Below, piece after piece: positions 8,439 to 18,301 of a stretch of DNA of 64,000 nucleotides (positions are counted from its first letter, which is position 1; the number at the start of each line of letters is the position of its first letter). The stretch is from the NCBI RefSeq assembly GCF_020193575.1, contig NZ_JADYVD010000030.1, positions 1 through 64,000 on the forward strand, written 5' to 3'. A program made the position numbers and the translations under genes. The notes beneath the pieces were generated by a model. That model saw only the letters and a list, made by a program, of their open reading frames with translations. It searched no databases and was not told the origin of the DNA. The stretch is from Ensifer sp. IC4062 (lineage in GTDB: Bacteria > Pseudomonadota > Alphaproteobacteria > Rhizobiales > Rhizobiaceae).

Positions 8439-9689
8439 ATGAAGGATGCAGCCCAGCCTGATGTCATCGTGATCGGCGCCGGCGTTGTCGGCCTTTCCGC
8501 GGCTATAGCGGCCCAGGCACGTGGGCTTTCGGTCACCGTAGTCGACCGGGAGGGCCCTGCCGCCGGAGCCTCGGCGGGCAATGCCGGGGCTTTCGCCTTC
8601 ACCGACATTCTGCCGCTCGCCTCGCCGGGTATCCTCAAGAAGGCGCCGAAGTGGCTGCTCGACCCGCTCGGGCCGCTGACGGTTCCGCCCGCCTACGCCG
8701 CACAGATCGCACCGTGGATGTTTCGCTTCTGGCGGGCCTGCTCGCCGAAGCGGGTGGCGCATTCGACGGCAGCACAAACGGCTTTGATGGACTTGTCAAA
8801 GGCCGAGCTGGAGCCCTTTCTTGCGGCGACCGGAACCTTGCCGATGCTACGCAAGGAAGGCAATCTTCAGGTCTATGAAAGCGAGGCCGAACTGAAGACT
8901 TCGCTGCCCGGCTGGAAGGCGCGGGCGGAGCACGGCATCGAGTTCCGTCACTTGGATGCCGCGGCCATGCGCGAGATCCAGCCCGGCCTTGCGCCGCGCT
9001 TCACCCACGGCACCTTCACGCCCGGCTGGTACTCGATCGCCGATCCGAAGCTTTATACGCTGGCGCTTGCCGACCATTTCGGCGCTCAGGGAGGCGCTAT
9101 CGAACGCGCCGAGATCGCGGCACTGCGGCCGGTCGAGGGCGGGGTCGAACTGATATCGGCCGACGGCAAGACACGGCGCGCCCGCCACGTGGTGCTTGCG
9201 GCCGGCGCCTTCTCACACCGTGTCGCCCGCACCCTTGACGAGCGCATTCCGCTCGAGACCGAGCGCGGCTACAACACCACACTTCCCTCAAACGCCTTCG
9301 ACCTGCGCACCCAGATCACTTTCGGCGGCCACGGTTTCGTCGTCACGCGGCTTTCGACCGGTATCCGGGTCGGCGGCGCCGTGGAACTGGGTGGCTTGAA
9401 GCTGCCGCCGAACTATCGTCGCGCGGAAGCCATGCTGAAGAAGGCGCAAACCTTCCTGCCGGGGCTGAAGAGCGAGGGCGGCGTGCAATGGATGGGCTTC
9501 CGCCCGTCGCTGCCCGACAGCCTGCCGGCGATCGGCCGCGCCCGCGCCACGCCGCAGGTGATCTACGCCTTCGGGCACGGCCACCTCGGCCTGACGCAAT
9601 CGGCGGGGACAGCCCGGCTCGTCGCCGACCTCCTGACCGGCCAGAGGCCGGCCATCGATATCCAATCCTTCTCGCCTCAAAGATTCTGA
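8439..9689 (+). CDS. hypO: cis-4-hydroxy-D-proline dehydrogenase/oxidase (DadA-like FAD protein)
   Basis: A 416-residue D-amino-acid dehydrogenase-like flavoprotein. The N-terminal dinucleotide motif is VIGAGVVGLSAAIAAQARG followed by VTVVDRE, the GASAGNAG segment follows FAD binding in this family, and WMGFRPSLPDSLPAIGRA near the C terminus is the conserved DAO-family closing motif. It oxidises cis-4-hydroxy-D-proline from HypRE to delta-1-pyrroline-4-hydroxy-2-carboxylate, the HypD substrate. The gene starts 7 bases after hypQ in the same operon. Specificity is inferred from the locus. Confidence 0.87.
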   Translation: MKDAAQPDVIVIGAGVVGLSAAIAAQARGLSVTVVDREGPAAGASAGNAGAFAFTDILPLASPGILKKAPKWLLDPLGPLTVPPAYAAQIAPWMFRFWRACSPKRVAHSTAAQTALMDLSKAELEPFLAATGTLPMLRKEGNLQVYESEAELKTSLPGWKARAEHGIEFRHLDAAAMREIQPGLAPRFTHGTFTPGWYSIADPKLYTLALADHFGAQGGAIERAEIAALRPVEGGVELISADGKTRRARHVVLAAGAFSHRVARTLDERIPLETERGYNTTLPSNAFDLRTQITFGGHGFVVTRLSTGIRVGGAVELGGLKLPPNYRRAEAMLKKAQTFLPGLKSEGGVQWMGFRPSLPDSLPAIGRARATPQVIYAFGHGHLGLTQSAGTARLVADLLTGQRPAIDIQSFSPQRF

Positions 9690-9702
9690 CAGGGCACTGA
9701 CC

Positions 9703-10704
9703 ATGGCCACCTACACCTTCTCCTGCATCGACGGCCACACCTGCGGCAATCCGGTTCGCCTCGTTTCCGGCGGTGGGCCACGACTGGAGGGGGCCAACAT
9801 GCTGGAGAAGCGCGCCCACTTCCTTAGGGAGTTCGACTGGATCCGCACGGGCCTGATGTTCGAGCCGCGCGGGCACGACATGATGTCGGGCTCGATCCTC
9901 TATCCGCCGACGCGACCGGACTGCGACCTCGCGGTGCTCTTCATCGAGACCTCCGGCTGTCTACCGATGTGCGGTCACGGCACGATCGGCACCATCACCA
10001 TTGCGATCGAGAACGGGCTGATCACACCGCGCGAACCCGGCAAGCTGTCGATCGACGCGCCGGCCGGCAAGGTGGACATCACCTATCGCCAGGAGGGCCG
10101 CTTCGTCGAGGAGGTGCGCCTGACCAACGTGCCCGGGTTCCTCTATGCCGAGGGGTTGACCGCCGAGGTCGAGGGCCTTGGTGAAATCGTCGTCGACGTT
10201 GCCTATGGCGGCAACTTTTACGCCATCGTCGAGCCGCAGAAGAACTTTCGTGACATGGCCGACCATACGGCAGGCGAACTCGTCGGCTGGAGCCCGAGGT
10301 TGCGCGCGGCATTGAATGCCAAGTATGAATTCGTCCATCCTGAGTATCCCGAGATCCGGGGCCTCAGCCACATTCAATGGACGGGCAAGCCGACGCAAGC
10401 GGAGGCGCATGGGCGCAACGCCGTGTTCTACGGCGAAAAGGCCATCGACCGTTCGCCCTGCGGTACCGGCACCTCGGCGCGCATGGCGCAGCTCGCCGCC
10501 AAAGGCAAGCTCAAGGTCGGCGACGAGTTCGTGCATGAGTCGATCATCGGCTCGCTGTTCAAGGGCCGGGTCGAGGCTGCGACCAAGGTTGCGGACCGCG
10601 ATGCCATCATTCCTTCCATCGCCGGATGGGCGCGGATGACCGGCATCAACACGATCTTCATCGATGACCGCGACCCCTTTGCTCATGGGTTTGTCGTAAA
10701 ATGA
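9703..10704 (+). CDS. hypRE: 4-hydroxyproline 2-epimerase (proline racemase family)
   Basis: A 333-residue proline racemase-superfamily enzyme with both catalytic cysteines: C90 in PMCGHGTIG and C253 in [11 protein letters not shown]. The Cys/Cys pairing is the pattern for 4-hydroxyproline epimerases and proline racemases. It converts trans-4-hydroxy-L-proline to the cis-4-D isomer for HypO. Its last four bases (ATGA) overlap the start of the next gene, indicating coupling. Confidence 0.92.
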   Translation: MATYTFSCIDGHTCGNPVRLVSGGGPRLEGANMLEKRAHFLREFDWIRTGLMFEPRGHDMMSGSILYPPTRPDCDLAVLFIETSGCLPMCGHGTIGTITIAIENGLITPREPGKLSIDAPAGKVDITYRQEGRFVEEVRLTNVPGFLYAEGLTAEVEGLGEIVVDVAYGGNFYAIVEPQKNFRDMADHTAGELVGWSPRLRAALNAKYEFVHPEYPEIRGLSHIQWTGKPTQAEAHGRNAVFYGEKAIDRSPCGTGTSARMAQLAAKGKLKVGDEFVHESIIGSLFKGRVEAATKVADRDAIIPSIAGWARMTGINTIFIDDRDPFAHGFVVK

Positions 10705-12392
10705 CCCAAACGATCTCCGCACAAAGCATTCTGGGCGGTACCGCCCGTGGCCCCATCGTCGCCACGGTGGAGGCGCTGAGCTTCTGGGGCGGGGTCGATC
10801 CGGCGACGGGCCGGGTCATTGACGTGCACCATCCGCTGCACGGCCGATGTCTGACCGGCGGCATCCTGCTGATGCCGTCGAGCCGCGGCTCCTGTACCGG
10901 CTCGGGCGTACTGCTCGACCTTGCGCTGACGGGTCGCGCCCCGGCCGCGCTGGTGTTCTGCGAAGCCGAGGACGTTCTGACCCTCGGCGCACTGATCGCC
11001 GCTGAGATGTTTGGCAAGCCGCTGCCGGTATTGCGCGTCTCGCGCGAGGCCTTTGAAGCGCTTTCGCAAGCAAAGACAGCCCAGATCAGCGATACGGCAA
11101 TCGAGACCGATGGTCTGACGATCCCGGTCGAACCATCGGCCACGGCCGCGCTCGATCTTTCCGAGAGCGACCGCGCCATGCTGCATGGCCGCGACGGCGT
11201 CGCTGTCCAGCAGGCCATGCGCATCATCTGCGCCATGGCGACGCAGCAGGGCGCGCGGAGCCTCGTGGACGTGACGCAGGGCCATATCGACGGCTGCATC
11301 TATGCGAGCCCGGCGAACTTGACCTTCGCCGAGAGGATGGTGGAGATGGGTGCCGAGGTCCGGGTGCCGACGACCATGAACGCCATTTCGGTCGACCGCG
11401 CCAATTGGCAGGTGCAGGGCGTGCCCGCCTCCTTCGGCGACCCGGCGGCGCGATTGGCAGACGCCTATGTCCGCATGGGCTGCCGTCCGACCTTCACCTG
11501 CTCGCCCTATCTGCTCGACAGCGCACCGCGCGCCGGCGAATCCATCGCTTGGGCGGAATCCAATGCCGTGATCTTCGCCAACAGCGTGCTCGGTGCACGG
11601 ACGGCGAAGCATCCCGATTTTCTCGACCTTTGCATCGCGCTCACCGGCCGCGCGCCGCACTCCGGCGTCTATCTGGACGAACACAGGAGGGCCCGACGCG
11701 TGATCGACGTCGAGTTGCCCGAAGACGTGGACGACGCTTTCTGGCCGCTCATCGGTTATCTCGCCGGTCGCGCCGCGCCGGATCGCATACCGCTCCTGCG
11801 TGGGCTCGCCCCGGCGCAGCCCACGCGCGACGACCTGAAGGCGCTCTGCGCCGCGTTCGGCACCACGTCCGCCGCGCCGATGCTGCATGTGGAGGGCGTC
11901 ACGCCGGAGGCGGATGGCGCGGCGGCCGAAGACGCCGACTATGCGACCATCACCCGTGCCGACATGGCCGCCGCCTGGTCGAGTTTGAACGGCGGACCGG
12001 ACGAGGTGGAACTCGTCGCAATCGGCAGCCCGCATGCCTCGCTTGACGAATGTCGCGCGCTTGCCGATGCGTTCGGTGGGCGCAGGCGGCATCCTGAGGT
12101 CGCGGTGATCGTCACGGCCGCGCATCAGGTCATCGCTGACGCGCGCAGCGAAGGTACGCTCGCCCGGCTCGAGATGAGCGGCGTTCAGGTCTTGCCGGAT
12201 CTCTGCTGGTGCTCGATTTCCGAGCCGGTGTTCCCGACCGAAACCCGCGCGGTGATCACCAATTCGGGCAAATATGCTCATTACGGTCCCGGTCTCTCCG
12301 GCCGCACTGTGCGCTTCGGCAGCCTTGCCGACTGCATCACGGCGGCTCTGACCGGGCGTGTCCCGGCACGGCTGCCCGACTGGTTATCCTGA
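10701..12392 (+). CDS. hypXY: Aconitase X, probable cis-3-hydroxy-L-proline dehydratase (small and large domains fused)
   Basis: A 563-residue aconitase-X (formerly DUF521) protein. Residues about 1-130 match the small swivelling domain ([12 protein letters not shown], then [20 protein letters not shown]), and residues about 150-560 match the large catalytic domain, with [42 protein letters not shown] split over its core and [16 protein letters not shown] near the end. Some rhizobia, including my recollection of S. meliloti hypX and hypY, carry the two domains as separate genes; here they are one polypeptide. The expected product is delta-1-pyrroline-2-carboxylate. The cysteine-rich core could hold an Fe-S cluster. 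Symbol is a composite label. Confidence 0.82.
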   Translation: MTQTISAQSILGGTARGPIVATVEALSFWGGVDPATGRVIDVHHPLHGRCLTGGILLMPSSRGSCTGSGVLLDLALTGRAPAALVFCEAEDVLTLGALIAAEMFGKPLPVLRVSREAFEALSQAKTAQISDTAIETDGLTIPVEPSATAALDLSESDRAMLHGRDGVAVQQAMRIICAMATQQGARSLVDVTQGHIDGCIYASPANLTFAERMVEMGAEVRVPTTMNAISVDRANWQVQGVPASFGDPAARLADAYVRMGCRPTFTCSPYLLDSAPRAGESIAWAESNAVIFANSVLGARTAKHPDFLDLCIALTGRAPHSGVYLDEHRRARRVIDVELPEDVDDAFWPLIGYLAGRAAPDRIPLLRGLAPAQPTRDDLKALCAAFGTTSAAPMLHVEGVTPEADGAAAEDADYATITRADMAAAWSSLNGGPDEVELVAIGSPHASLDECRALADAFGGRRRHPEVAVIVTAAHQVIADARSEGTLARLEMSGVQVLPDLCWCSISEPVFPTETRAVITNSGKYAHYGPGLSGRTVRFGSLADCITAALTGRVPARLPDWLS

Positions 12393-12410
12393 CCGACTGG
12401 TTATCCTGAA
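12376..12410 (+). repeat. Tandem duplication across the hypXY stop codon
   Basis: CGACTGGTTATCCTGAC occurs twice in direct tandem (about 12376-12410). The first copy carries the hypXY stop codon; the second adds a spacer before the AAAGGAG ribosome site of hypZ. It looks like a recent slippage or unequal-exchange event. Confidence 0.8.
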
Positions 12411-12421
12411 AGGAGTTCGCG

Positions 12422-13450
12422 ATGCGCAGCACGAAAACCATTCATGTCATCTCAGCCCACGCCGAAGGGGAGGTGGGCGATGTGATCGTCGGTGGCGTTG
12501 CGCCCCCGCCGGGCGAGACGGTCTGGGAACAGAGCCGCTTTATTGCCCGCGACCAGACCTTGCGCAACTTCGTCCTCAACGAGCCGCGCGGTGGTGTCTT
12601 CCGCCACGTCAACCTGCTGGTTCCGCCGAGGCATCCGGAGGCCGATGCCGCCTTCATCATCATGGAGCCGGAAGACACGCCTCCCATGTCCGGTTCGAAT
12701 TCGATCTGCGTCTCCACGGTGCTCCTCGACAGCGGCATCGTCCCGATGCAGGAGCCGGTGACGGAGATGACGCTCGAGGCACCGGGCGGCTTAGTGCGCG
12801 TCCGTGCCGAATGCCGCAACGGCAAGGCCGAACGCATCTTCGTGCAGAACCTGCCGAGCTTTGCGGAGCGGTTGGACGTAAAGCTTGAGGTCGAAGGCCT
12901 TGGCACGCTGACGGTCGACACCGCCTATGGCGGCGACAGTTTCGTCATCGTCGATGCTGCCGCAATGGGCTTCAGCCTCAAGCCGGAAGAGGCGCACGAC
13001 ATCGCCCGCCTTGGGGTTAGGATCACCAATGCCGCCAATGCGCAGTTCGGCTTTCACCATCCCGAAAATCCCGACTGGCGGCATTTCTCCTTCTGCCTCT
13101 TCGCGGGTCCCGTGGAGCGCACGGCGGAGGGCCTGCGCGCCGGAGCGGCCGTCGCCATCCAGCCGGGCAAGGTCGACCGCTCGCCCACCGGCACGGCACT
13201 TTCGGCACGCATGGCCGTGTTGCACGCCCGCGGTGAGATGGGCCCGGAGGACAGGCTGACCGCGGTATCGCTGATAGGCTCGACCTTCACGGGCCGTATC
13301 GTCGGCACGACCGAGGTCGGCGGTCGGCCGGCGATCCTGCCGGAAATCTCGGGCCGCGCCTGGATCACAGGCGTTCATCAGCACATGCTCGATCCTTCCG
13401 ATCCCTGGCCCGAGGGCTACCGGCTGACCGACACCTGGGGTGCTCGCTGA
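12422..13450 (+). CDS. hypZ: Proline racemase-like protein, probable trans-3-hydroxy-L-proline dehydratase
   Basis: A 342-residue proline racemase-superfamily paralogue in which neither catalytic cysteine remains: position 90 is Ser ([10 protein letters not shown]) and position 256 is Thr ([11 protein letters not shown]). Loss of the second Cys to Thr marks dehydratases such as human L3HYPDH, so dehydration of trans-3-hydroxy-L-proline to delta-1-pyrroline-2-carboxylate is the best call. Ser in place of the first Cys is known in bifunctional members. The start follows AAAGGAGTTCGCG. It ends the long hyp transcript and converges on the AAA+ gene. Confidence 0.82.
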   Translation: MRSTKTIHVISAHAEGEVGDVIVGGVAPPPGETVWEQSRFIARDQTLRNFVLNEPRGGVFRHVNLLVPPRHPEADAAFIIMEPEDTPPMSGSNSICVSTVLLDSGIVPMQEPVTEMTLEAPGGLVRVRAECRNGKAERIFVQNLPSFAERLDVKLEVEGLGTLTVDTAYGGDSFVIVDAAAMGFSLKPEEAHDIARLGVRITNAANAQFGFHHPENPDWRHFSFCLFAGPVERTAEGLRAGAAVAIQPGKVDRSPTGTALSARMAVLHARGEMGPEDRLTAVSLIGSTFTGRIVGTTEVGGRPAILPEISGRAWITGVHQHMLDPSDPWPEGYRLTDTWGAR

Positions 13451-13516
13451 GCCGGATCGCGGCAAGGACGTCCCACCGCGTCCGATACGACGGCGCGGCG
13501 CTGCAGACAGACAGGT

Positions 13517-15793
13517 TCAACCGCCTTTTCTAGGCAAGAACCCGATCTGCTGTCGCTGCGGGTCTTCTTGTTTCAGCGTGCGCAGCATCGCCTCGTATTC
13601 CCGCTCAACTTCGGGCGTTACGGACGGGCGGATTTCCTCGAACGCCCTGTTGAAATGCTCAAGCGTGACGTCCTCAGCGTCGAGATTTTCCCTGAGCGCG
13701 ATAAGACCCGCGCGCCTGGTGAGGTCTTCAAGATCGGCACCCGTGAACCGCTCTGTCCTTTGCGCGAGATCATCGAGGTCAACGTCCTTGGCGAGCGGCA
13801 TCTTGCGCGTGTGAATGCCGAGAATCTTGCGCCGGCCCTTCTGATCGGGAACCGGGACATAGACAAGTTCGTCAAAACGCCCAGGTCGAAGCAGGGCGGG
13901 GTCGAGGAGGTTCGGCCGATTGGTCGCCGCCATTACGACCACGCCTTGCATGTCCTCCAGCCCGTCCATTTCCGCCAACAAGGTGTTGACCACGCGTTCG
14001 GTCACCGCCGGTTCGCCGATGCCACCACCTCGAGCCGGGGCAAGGGAGTCGATTTCGTCAATAAAGATCACGGTAGGCGCGACCTGCCTTGCCCGTTCAA
14101 AGAGCTGCGATACCTGCTGCTCGGACTCGCCGTACCATTTCGAAAGCAGATCGGACGACTTGGTCGCCACGAAATTCGCCTCCGCCTCCCGTGCGACGGC
14201 CTTCGCCAGCAAAGTCTTTCCTGTTCCCGGCGGGCCGAACAGCAGGAAGCCTTTGGCCGGGCGAATGCCCATGCGCTTGAATGCTTGCGGAGATCGCAAC
14301 GGCAATTCGACCCCTTCGCGAAGCCGCATCTGCGCCTCGTCGAGCCCGCCGATGTCGGCCCACCGAACGTCGGGGGCCTGAATCATGATTTCGCGGAGTG
14401 CCGAAGGCTGTATCCGCTTCAGGGCGCTCAAGAAGTCAGCCTGGTTGACGCTCAGGTTTTCGAGGACCTCGGCCGGGATACCCTCTCTGAGATTGATGTC
14501 GGGCAATATCCGGCGAAGCGCATCCATTGCGGCCTCGCGCGCAAGCGCACCGACATCCGCGCCGACAAAGCCGTAGGTGGTTCTTGCGATTTCGTCGAGG
14601 TCGACGTCTTCCGACAGAGGCATGCCGCGCGTGTGGATGGCAAGCACCTCACGCCTGCCTTTCTGATCGGGCACTCCGATGACGATCTCGCGATCGAAGC
14701 GCCCTGGACGTCTCAGCGCTTCGTCAATTGAATCACGGCGATTGGTGGCACCGATGACGACGATGTTCTGCCTGGGCTCGAGACCGTCCATCAAAGTTAA
14801 AAGCTGCGCGACGATTCGGCGCTCCACTTCGCCGCTCACTTTCTCCCGCTTCGGCGCAATCGAGTCGATCTCGTCGAGAAAGATGATGGAAGGAGCGTTC
14901 TTCGCTGCCTCCTCGAACACCTGGCGCAGCCGTTGTTCGGATTCACCATATTGGCTCCCCATGATTTCCGGCCCGGCTATATGAAAGAAATGGGCTTCGG
15001 TTTCGTTTGCAACCGCCCGCGCCAGAAGTGTCTTGCCCGTTCCCGGAGGGCCGTGAAGCAGCACCCCTTTCGGCGGATCAATGCCAAGGCGCTGGAACAG
15101 CTCCGGATGGCGAAGCGGCAGTTCCACCATTTCCCGCACTTGGTCGACCGCGTTTCCCAGCCCGCCGATGTCATCATAGGTAACGTCCGCCCGTCTGGCC
15201 TCCTTGGGCTCTTCGTATTCCGGCCGCAGTTCGACGACGGTATTTTCTCCCATCGTGACGATGCCGCGCGGCTGGGTAGACACGACGACCAGACGGATCT
15301 CCTGAAGACCATAGGCTGGAAGTTCGACCAGGCCGCGCATGATGTCATGCTCCGTACGTGCGTTGCGACTGATGCGCTGCTGCACGGATGTCGAGATCAC
15401 ATCCCCGGCAGCCATCGGGCGACGAAAGAACGTACGCTGAAGCGCTTCGCCAGATCCCTGCAGCCGAAGGTTCTTCTGGGCAGGGGCGAGAACGACCCGC
15501 TGGGCAGGTCTCGCATCCGCCTTGTGAACCTCCACATAGTCGCCGCTGGTAGCGCCGGCGTTCACGCGCTGCAGGCCGTCGAGTCTGATGATGTTGAGGC
15601 CCTCGTCCTCACTGTAGCCGCGGAAAGCGATCGCACCGGTATGACGTTTCCCGACAATCTCGATTATGTCGCCTTCTTCGACTCCAAGCGCGGACATAAT
15701 CCTCGGCGCAATTCTTGCGAACGGTCCTCCTGAGTCTTCGGGGCGGGTGTTGGCGACCTGAAGCTTGACGGTGTTGTCTGGGGATTGTGCCAT
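13517..15793 (-). CDS. CDC48/p97-like double AAA+ ATPase
   Basis: A 758-residue protein with the full architecture of archaeal VAT and eukaryotic p97/CDC48: an N domain (about 1-190; double-psi barrel pattern RIAPRIMSALGVEEGDIIEI), then two AAA+ modules. Module D1 has Walker A GPPGTGKT (248-255) and Walker B IIFLDEID (303-310); D2 has GPPGTGKT (520-527) and VIFIDEID (575-582), and both keep arginine fingers in RRPGRFD/LRPGRFD. The D2 pore loop has KWYG; D1 has SQYG. The C terminus ends PRKGG, without the hydrophobic-Tyr-X proteasome-docking tail. It is expected to unfold or extract proteins with ATP. Bacterial members occur sporadically; function there is not settled. Confidence 0.93.
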   Translation of the reverse strand: MAQSPDNTVKLQVANTRPEDSGGPFARIAPRIMSALGVEEGDIIEIVGKRHTGAIAFRGYSEDEGLNIIRLDGLQRVNAGATSGDYVEVHKADARPAQRVVLAPAQKNLRLQGSGEALQRTFFRRPMAAGDVISTSVQQRISRNARTEHDIMRGLVELPAYGLQEIRLVVVSTQPRGIVTMGENTVVELRPEYEEPKEARRADVTYDDIGGLGNAVDQVREMVELPLRHPELFQRLGIDPPKGVLLHGPPGTGKTLLARAVANETEAHFFHIAGPEIMGSQYGESEQRLRQVFEEAAKNAPSIIFLDEIDSIAPKREKVSGEVERRIVAQLLTLMDGLEPRQNIVVIGATNRRDSIDEALRRPGRFDREIVIGVPDQKGRREVLAIHTRGMPLSEDVDLDEIARTTYGFVGADVGALAREAAMDALRRILPDINLREGIPAEVLENLSVNQADFLSALKRIQPSALREIMIQAPDVRWADIGGLDEAQMRLREGVELPLRSPQAFKRMGIRPAKGFLLFGPPGTGKTLLAKAVAREAEANFVATKSSDLLSKWYGESEQQVSQLFERARQVAPTVIFIDEIDSLAPARGGGIGEPAVTERVVNTLLAEMDGLEDMQGVVVMAATNRPNLLDPALLRPGRFDELVYVPVPDQKGRRKILGIHTRKMPLAKDVDLDDLAQRTERFTGADLEDLTRRAGLIALRENLDAEDVTLEHFNRAFEEIRPSVTPEVEREYEAMLRTLKQEDPQRQQIGFLPRKGG

Positions 15794-16130
15794 TGAACTC
15801 TCCGGGGTCGGACAAAGGTCTGAAAGGGGGGACGAGTGCAGTGCGGATCAGTTATACGACCAAACATATGATTGAGGACAGGCATTTCCAGCTCGCCCGT
15901 CAGCGTTTCAGCGTGGCCTCGAACATGTTGATCTCACGTTGGGCACTGCAAAATGGTCAAGAGAGCCTGAAGTATAGGCGCTTGACTGATCCGCTCTCGA
16001 TCATAGAGAGGTCTGGCCCAGTGAGCGAATAAGCCAAGTTTCGTCGCTGGTCGAAAAAAATAACACGGATGGGAGTGATAGGTTTCGGCCGCTGAAATCA
16101 GGCTGTCAGCGTCAAATGAGGACATGACGC
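15794..16130. other. Divergent promoter region between the AAA+ gene and the LuxR-type gene
   Basis: No supported gene. The plus-strand frame through it starts inside the AAA+ 5' end and has no family resemblance. A TTGACT box with a poor -10 partner lies near 15983. GATCCGCTCTCGATC (15988-16002) is a weak inverted repeat. It must hold the start signals of both flanking genes. Confidence 0.5.
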
Positions 16131-16772
16131 ATGGTGATACTGACACCGCAGGAGGCCGGAGGACGCGTGTTGATTGCAGAACGCAATCCACTTGTCATTG
16201 CGGCACTGCGCGGGCTCTTTTCGGAGAACAGCAAGTTCTCGATCGTCGGCACCGCCAGCTCTTCTGCGGAATTATGCGAGAAGCTTGGGTCACTTGAAGC
16301 CGATTGCGTGTTGCTTAGCTGGCAACTCCTTGACGCGGAGGCGCCAGATGTGCTTGCCGACCTGGAGCGGCTCGGTTTCGACCCGAGGATCGTTCTCTTC
16401 GCTGAAAGTCACAACCCGGCTGTCGTCAGCGAAACAATCCGGCTCGGCGTAAACGGGCTTTGTTACCAGTTCGAAGATCCGGAGATCCTTTTCGCCACGC
16501 TTACCGCCGTGATGAAAGGGCGCATTTGTATCCCTTATACCGTTCTCGCTAAGGTGCCGCATTCACCATTCTCGCAACTCACGTCCCGTGAGAACGAGCT
16601 TTTGTCCATGCTGGCCGACGGCTGGAGCAATACGCAGATCGCAGCGCGGACCGGCATATCCGAAAACACCGTGAAATATCACCTCAAGAATCTCTACGAC
16701 AAGCTCCAGGTCCGGAACCGGGCGATGGCGGTTGCGATCTACGCCAAGGAACGGCGGCGCATTCAGAGTTAA
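16131..16772 (+). CDS. LuxR/NarL-type regulator with a degenerate receiver domain
   Basis: A 213-residue protein shaped like a NarL response regulator. Residues about 10-130 align with a receiver domain, but the acidic pair is replaced (VLIAERNPL where VLIADDHPL is usual), the phospho-acceptor Asp is Ser (DCVLLSWQL), and the conserved lysine is absent (CYQFED). The C-terminal LuxR helix-turn-helix is intact: LTSRENELLSMLADGWSNTQIA then ISENTVKYHLKNLYDKLQVRNR. It therefore probably acts without phosphorylation, or responds to another signal. No histidine kinase is nearby. It lies just upstream of, and in the same direction as, the serine-cycle genes, which it might control (inference). Confidence 0.85.
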   Translation: MVILTPQEAGGRVLIAERNPLVIAALRGLFSENSKFSIVGTASSSAELCEKLGSLEADCVLLSWQLLDAEAPDVLADLERLGFDPRIVLFAESHNPAVVSETIRLGVNGLCYQFEDPEILFATLTAVMKGRICIPYTVLAKVPHSPFSQLTSRENELLSMLADGWSNTQIAARTGISENTVKYHLKNLYDKLQVRNRAMAVAIYAKERRRIQS

Positions 16773-17089
16773 ACGCAAGCCCTATCCCGGACCTAGCGAC
16801 GGGGGCTGCAATTCCTTTGCGCCGTGCATGCTTACGCGCCGTCGGCAAGAGCTCATCCCGGCCTGGCGACGGCCCCCGCCTCGTCTCGAGAGTGGGGCCG
16901 TCTCTCACGAGGATTGCCTTTCCGGGTAGGGGTTGCCTACCCACCCTCCGAAACTGCCACCCGCCTGGGTCGAAATTGAGCTGCCCGTCCGGCAATCCTT
17001 TCTGCCTGAGCGAGTGTTGTGCGGTGATCGCCCGAAAGGCAGCCTGAGCGCGGCAATCAAATCTCGTCCGCGGTTAACTTGGAGGATCC
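16773..17089. other. Leader region of the serine-cycle operon
   Basis: No gene is supported in these 317 bases. A hairpin GGGTAGG ... CCTACCC (about 16924-16942) lies some 150 bases before the aminotransferase start. It could be a regulator site or an mRNA structure. Confidence 0.45.
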
Positions 17090-18280
17090 ATGTCAGGCTA
17101 CAATCATCTCTTCATTCCCGGCCCCACCAACATTCCCGAGCAGGTTCGCCAGGCCATGAACCTGCCGATGGAAGACATGCGCTCCCCGCGATTTCCGGAG
17201 CTGACGCTGCCGCTTTTCGCCGACTTGAAAAAGGTCTTCAAGAACCAGAATGGTCGTGTCTTCATCTATCCTTCGTCGGGGACTGGCGCGTGGGAAGCGG
17301 CGATGACCAATGTGCTCTCCCCGGGCGACCGGGTGCTGATGAGCCGCTTCGGTCAGTTCTCTCATCTCTGGGTCGACATGGCCGAGCGCCTCGGCTTCGA
17401 GATCGATTGTATCGACAGGGAATGGGGAACGGGCGTGCCGGTCGAGCTCTATGCCGAACGCCTCGCCGCCGACAACGCGCACAAGATCAAGGCCGTGTTT
17501 GTCACGCATAATGAAACTGCAACCGGCGTGACCTCGGACGTCGCGGCCGTTCGCGCTGCGCTCGATGCCTGTGGCCACCCGGCACTGCTCTTCGTTGATG
17601 GCGTCTCATCGATCGGCTCCATCGATTTTCGTCAGGACGAATGGGGTGTCGACTGCGCCGTCTCCGGCTCGCAGAAGGGCTTCATGCTGCCCGCCGGCCT
17701 CGGCTTCCTTTCAGTGAGCCATAGGGCGCTGGAAGCGGCGAAGACCGCGCGTCACATGCGCTGCTACTTCTCCTTCGAGGACATGATCAAGACCAACGAC
17801 ACTGGCTACTTTCCCTACACGCCGCCGACGCAGCTCCTGCGGGGCCTGCGCGCCGCGCTCGACGTGATCTTCGAGGAAGGCCTCGAAAATATCTTCGTGC
17901 GTCACCACCATCTCGCCAGTGGCGTGCGGGCCGCAGTCTCCGCCTGGGGGCTCAAGCTCTGCGCGACCGAGCCGAAGTGGCATTCCGACACGGTGTCGGC
18001 GATCCGGTTGCCGGAAGGAATCGATGGCGCCGAGGTCATCCGCCATGCCTATCGCACCTACAACACCTCGCTCGGCAGCGGGCTCAGCAAGGTGGCGGGC
18101 AAGGTTTTCCGCATCGGCCACCTGGGATCGCTGAACGAAGTGATGGTGCTCGGCGCGCTCTCGGCTGCCGAACTGACGCTGCTCGATTGTGGCATCGCGA
18201 TCGAGCCCGGTTCCGGCGTCGGTGCCGCGATGAAACAGTTCCGTTGCGCGGCTGCGATGGCAACCGCCAAGGCGGCTTGA
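17090..18280 (+). CDS. sgaA: Serine-glyoxylate aminotransferase
   Basis: A 396-residue class V, fold-type I aminotransferase. The PLP lysine is K196 in SGSQKGFMLPAGL, preceded by the cofactor aspartate in FVDGVSSIGSIDF. FIPGPTNIPEQVR at the N terminus and the overall length fit the serine-glyoxylate / alanine-glyoxylate group. It would transfer the amino group of serine to glyoxylate, giving hydroxypyruvate and glycine. The start follows TTGGAGGATCC. With the next three genes it forms a tight operon: malate is activated to malyl-CoA and split to acetyl-CoA and glyoxylate, which this enzyme consumes. Confidence 0.88.
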   Translation: MSGYNHLFIPGPTNIPEQVRQAMNLPMEDMRSPRFPELTLPLFADLKKVFKNQNGRVFIYPSSGTGAWEAAMTNVLSPGDRVLMSRFGQFSHLWVDMAERLGFEIDCIDREWGTGVPVELYAERLAADNAHKIKAVFVTHNETATGVTSDVAAVRAALDACGHPALLFVDGVSSIGSIDFRQDEWGVDCAVSGSQKGFMLPAGLGFLSVSHRALEAAKTARHMRCYFSFEDMIKTNDTGYFPYTPPTQLLRGLRAALDVIFEEGLENIFVRHHHLASGVRAAVSAWGLKLCATEPKWHSDTVSAIRLPEGIDGAEVIRHAYRTYNTSLGSGLSKVAGKVFRIGHLGSLNEVMVLGALSAAELTLLDCGIAIEPGSGVGAAMKQFRCAAAMATAKAA

Positions 18281-18301
18281 ACAGGAGAGGGGGAGACATT
18301 C

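Noticed and set aside
10683-12281. A 532-codon minus-strand frame opposite the aconitase-X gene
   Set aside because: The plus strand shows clear AcnX domains; the antisense translation is His/Asp/Arg-rich without recognisable folds.
15787-16032. An 81-codon gene between the AAA+ and LuxR-type genes
   Set aside because: It begins inside the 5' end of the AAA+ gene on the other strand, lacks a ribosome site and resembles nothing.
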